A DNA stretch of 64,000 nucleotides from Pseudomonas sp. FP453 (GTDB lineage: Bacteria; Pseudomonadota; Gammaproteobacteria; Pseudomonadales; Pseudomonadaceae): positions 2,546,501 through 2,610,500 of the forward strand of contig NZ_CP117435.1 of the NCBI RefSeq assembly GCF_030687495.1, given 5' to 3'. How positions within the stretch are numbered: position 1 is the first letter of the stretch; each line of letters begins with the position of its first letter. This document shows, piece by piece, positions 62,279-64,000 of this stretch. The translations under genes and the position numbers were made by a program. The notes below the pieces were generated by a model. That model was not told where the DNA came from. It did not search any database and worked only from the letters and a program-made list of their open reading frames with translations.

Positions 62279-63670
62279 TTACTCGGGCATCAGTTGCTGC
62301 CGGCATTCGAGCACCAACCGTGCACCGCCGCTCGCGCTGCTGCCCACTTCCAGCTTGAACCCGTGCAGGTTGATGATCGCCGCGACAATCGACAAGCCCA
62401 AGCCAAACCCGCCTTGCTGGTCGTTTTCATCCACGCGATAGAAACGCTGGAACACCGCGTTGCGTTCGGCTATCGGGATGCCCGGGCCGGAGTCGTGTAC
62501 TTCGATGCGCGTGCTGCCGGCGTCGTTCACGGCGCGCAGGATCACTTCACCGCCGGCCGGGGAGAACTTGATCGAGTTGCTCAGCAGGTTGGCCAGGGCT
62601 TCGAACAGCAGGGCGCGGTCGCCGGTAATCCAGGGCAGGGATTCCGGGGTGTCGAGCACCAGTTGCAGCTCGCCTTCTTCGGCCAGCGGCAGGTAGAAAT
62701 CATGCAGTTCGCGCAGCAGCGGCAGCGGGTCCATCACCAGGAAACCCGAGCGACGCTGGTGGTCTTCCAGCTCGGAGATGCGCAGCAAGCCGCGAAAGCG
62801 CGCCATCAGGGTGTCGGTTTCGGTAATCGCATCGTCCAGTTTTACCGCGTAGTGGGAGTCCTGTTCGGCCTCTTGGCGGATGCGGTAGAGCTGCGCGCGC
62901 AGGCGGGTCAGCGGGGTGCGCAGGTCGTGGGCGATGTTGTCGCACACGCCCTTGACCTCGTTCATCAGCTTTTCGATGCGGTCGAGCATGGCGTTGACGA
63001 TGGCGGCGAGCATGTCCAGTTCGTCACGCCGGTTCGACAGTGGCAGGCGGTGGGTCAGGTCGCCGGCGACGATGGCCTCGGCGCTGGCTTGGATGCCGCG
63101 AATGCGCCGCAACGGGCGGCGGCGCAGCAGGTGCCAGCCGGCGGCGCCGGGGATGATGGTCAACGACAGCGCCCACAACAGCGCATGCCAGATGATCCGA
63201 GTCACGCCAAACAGCGAACCGTTGGCGCGCACCAGCACCAGCCAGCGGCCGTCGTCGGTGTGGGTGGCCACGGCGTCGCAGCTGTCCTTGGGCAACTTGG
63301 GGTCGTCGGAGTCGACGCAATTGGCCAGGGCGTGGATCTTGCCGTCCAGCGGCAGGTCGGGCGGCACGGCGCGGATCGGCCCGCTCAGCGGGTTGAATTG
63401 TTCGTCGAACAAGCCGTAGGCGTCCACGCCCTTCATGTCGAAGGTCATGCTGGTGGTCAGCGCTTCCACCAGTTCCTCGCCGTCGAAGCGCTGGAACAGG
63501 TGCTGGCGCTGCATCAGCGAATGGCGCGAAAGGTCGCCCAGGTAACCCGACACCTCGTAATACAGCACCCCCATGAGGATGCAGCTCCAGGCCACAAACA
63601 ACGAACTGTAGAGCGCCAGCAAGCGGCTGCTGGAAGAACGCCAGCCCTTAGAGGGGTTCAGCAATGACAT
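62279..63670 (-). CDS. Sensor histidine kinase of an OmpR-type system
   Basis: A 463-residue membrane kinase: first helix about 18-40, periplasmic loop to about 157 with two cysteines (118, 131) that may pair, second helix about 158-178, HAMP, the H-box NIAHDLRTPLT (His248), and an ATPase domain with NLLSNSIKFS and GFGLGLSI. It overlaps the upstream response regulator by 23 bp. The signal sensed is not readable. Confidence 0.9.
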   Translation of the reverse strand: MSLLNPSKGWRSSSSRLLALYSSLFVAWSCILMGVLYYEVSGYLGDLSRHSLMQRQHLFQRFDGEELVEALTTSMTFDMKGVDAYGLFDEQFNPLSGPIRAVPPDLPLDGKIHALANCVDSDDPKLPKDSCDAVATHTDDGRWLVLVRANGSLFGVTRIIWHALLWALSLTIIPGAAGWHLLRRRPLRRIRGIQASAEAIVAGDLTHRLPLSNRRDELDMLAAIVNAMLDRIEKLMNEVKGVCDNIAHDLRTPLTRLRAQLYRIRQEAEQDSHYAVKLDDAITETDTLMARFRGLLRISELEDHQRRSGFLVMDPLPLLRELHDFYLPLAEEGELQLVLDTPESLPWITGDRALLFEALANLLSNSIKFSPAGGEVILRAVNDAGSTRIEVHDSGPGIPIAERNAVFQRFYRVDENDQQGGFGLGLSIVAAIINLHGFKLEVGSSASGGARLVLECRQQLMPE

Positions 63671-64000
63671 AACCGGAACCTCGTACCGTGCGGATCAGCG
63701 GCGTGAGGCCCGGTGGATCGATTTTCTTGCGCAGGCGCCCGATGTGCACGTCGATCAGGTTGGTGCCAGGGTCGAAGTGGTAACCCCAGACTTCCTCGAA
63801 GATCATCATGCGCGAGAGGATCTGCCCGGTGTTGCGCATGAGGAATTCCAGCAGCTTGTATTCAGTGGGCAGCAGGCTCAGCGGCTGCTCGGCACGGCTG
63901 GCTTCGCGGCTGATCAGGTTGAGTTCGAGGTCGGCCACGCGCAGGGCGGTCTCGAATTCCTTGACCGTGCTTTTGCGCCGCAGCAGCACTTCGACGCGGG
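63648..64000 (-). CDS. OmpR-family response regulator, partial at the window edge
   Basis: The C-terminal 117 or so codons of a response regulator; the receiver domain lies beyond position 64000. The visible part is an OmpR-type winged helix (LLPTEYKLLEFLMRNTGQIL, LIDVHIGRLRKKID, IRTVRGSGYVI). It overlaps the kinase start and should be its partner. The frame remains open to the window edge, so no start can be given. Confidence 0.9.
   Translation of the reverse strand, partial: RVEVLLRRKSTVKEFETALRVADLELNLISREASRAEQPLSLLPTEYKLLEFLMRNTGQILSRMMIFEEVWGYHFDPGTNLIDVHIGRLRKKIDPPGLTPLIRTVRGSGYVIAEPL

Overview
The window reads as a chromosomal accessory region of a Pseudomonas of the P. fluorescens group. 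The evidence is high-GC coding DNA, a viscosin-type lipopeptide synthetase with a macAB exporter, REP/REPIN repeats built on a GTGGGAGCTGGCTTGC core, and typical Pseudomonas loci (methionine gamma-lyase with an Lrp regulator, PfeARS-like iron uptake, an aco acetoin operon, gamma-glutamyl polyamine catabolism). I saw no rRNA, tRNA, IS element or CRISPR array.

Layout. 1-20.2 kb: the 3' end of one NRPS gene and a complete second NRPS gene (three modules plus tandem thioesterases), then macA, macB and a LuxR-type regulator. The pocket codes I read by hand give Leu-Ser | Leu-Ser-aliphatic, which matches residues 5-9 of the viscosin/massetolide/WLIP family. 20.4-22.3 kb: methionine gamma-lyase and its divergent Lrp-type regulator. 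22.5-25.8 kb: a 2OG-Fe(II) oxygenase and a MetQNI-type importer. 25.7-27.9 kb: a MocR-type regulator divergent from a LysE-type exporter. 28-29 kb: a MASE2-GGDEF diguanylate cyclase. 29.1-34.3 kb: an Rhs/YD-repeat polymorphic toxin with an AT-rich tip and a putative immunity gene. 34.4-38.6 kb: an RND efflux pump and its lipoprotein adaptor. 38.9-42.9 kb: a catecholate siderophore receptor convergent with its two-component system. 43.1-46.1 kb: a pirin, an MscS channel with a cyclic-nucleotide domain, and a CxxC AhpD-like protein. 46.2-50.4 kb: an unusual metzincin protease with three repeated beta domains, and a second TonB-dependent receptor. 50.6-56.8 kb: an acetoin/2,3-butanediol regulon (SDR dehydrogenase, acoR, acoABC) linked by a shared palindrome and a sigma-54 promoter. 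56.9-61.7 kb: an AraC regulator and a gamma-glutamylation catabolic set (ligase, binding protein, oxidase). 61.7-64 kb: an SRPBCC protein and a two-component system cut by the right edge.

Two features cut across the window. Eight near-constant (87-90 bp) REPIN elements sit in intergenic gaps, and one of them has become the 3' end of the large NRPS gene. Nine small indels break the frame of four otherwise well conserved genes (the first NRPS, the RND pump, the SDR and acoR). Most are an extra base in a C, G or A run, and three sets restore the frame downstream. I therefore think they are mainly sequencing errors rather than decay, and I annotate those genes across the breaks. All functional calls come from motif reading and remembered family knowledge; no database search was run.
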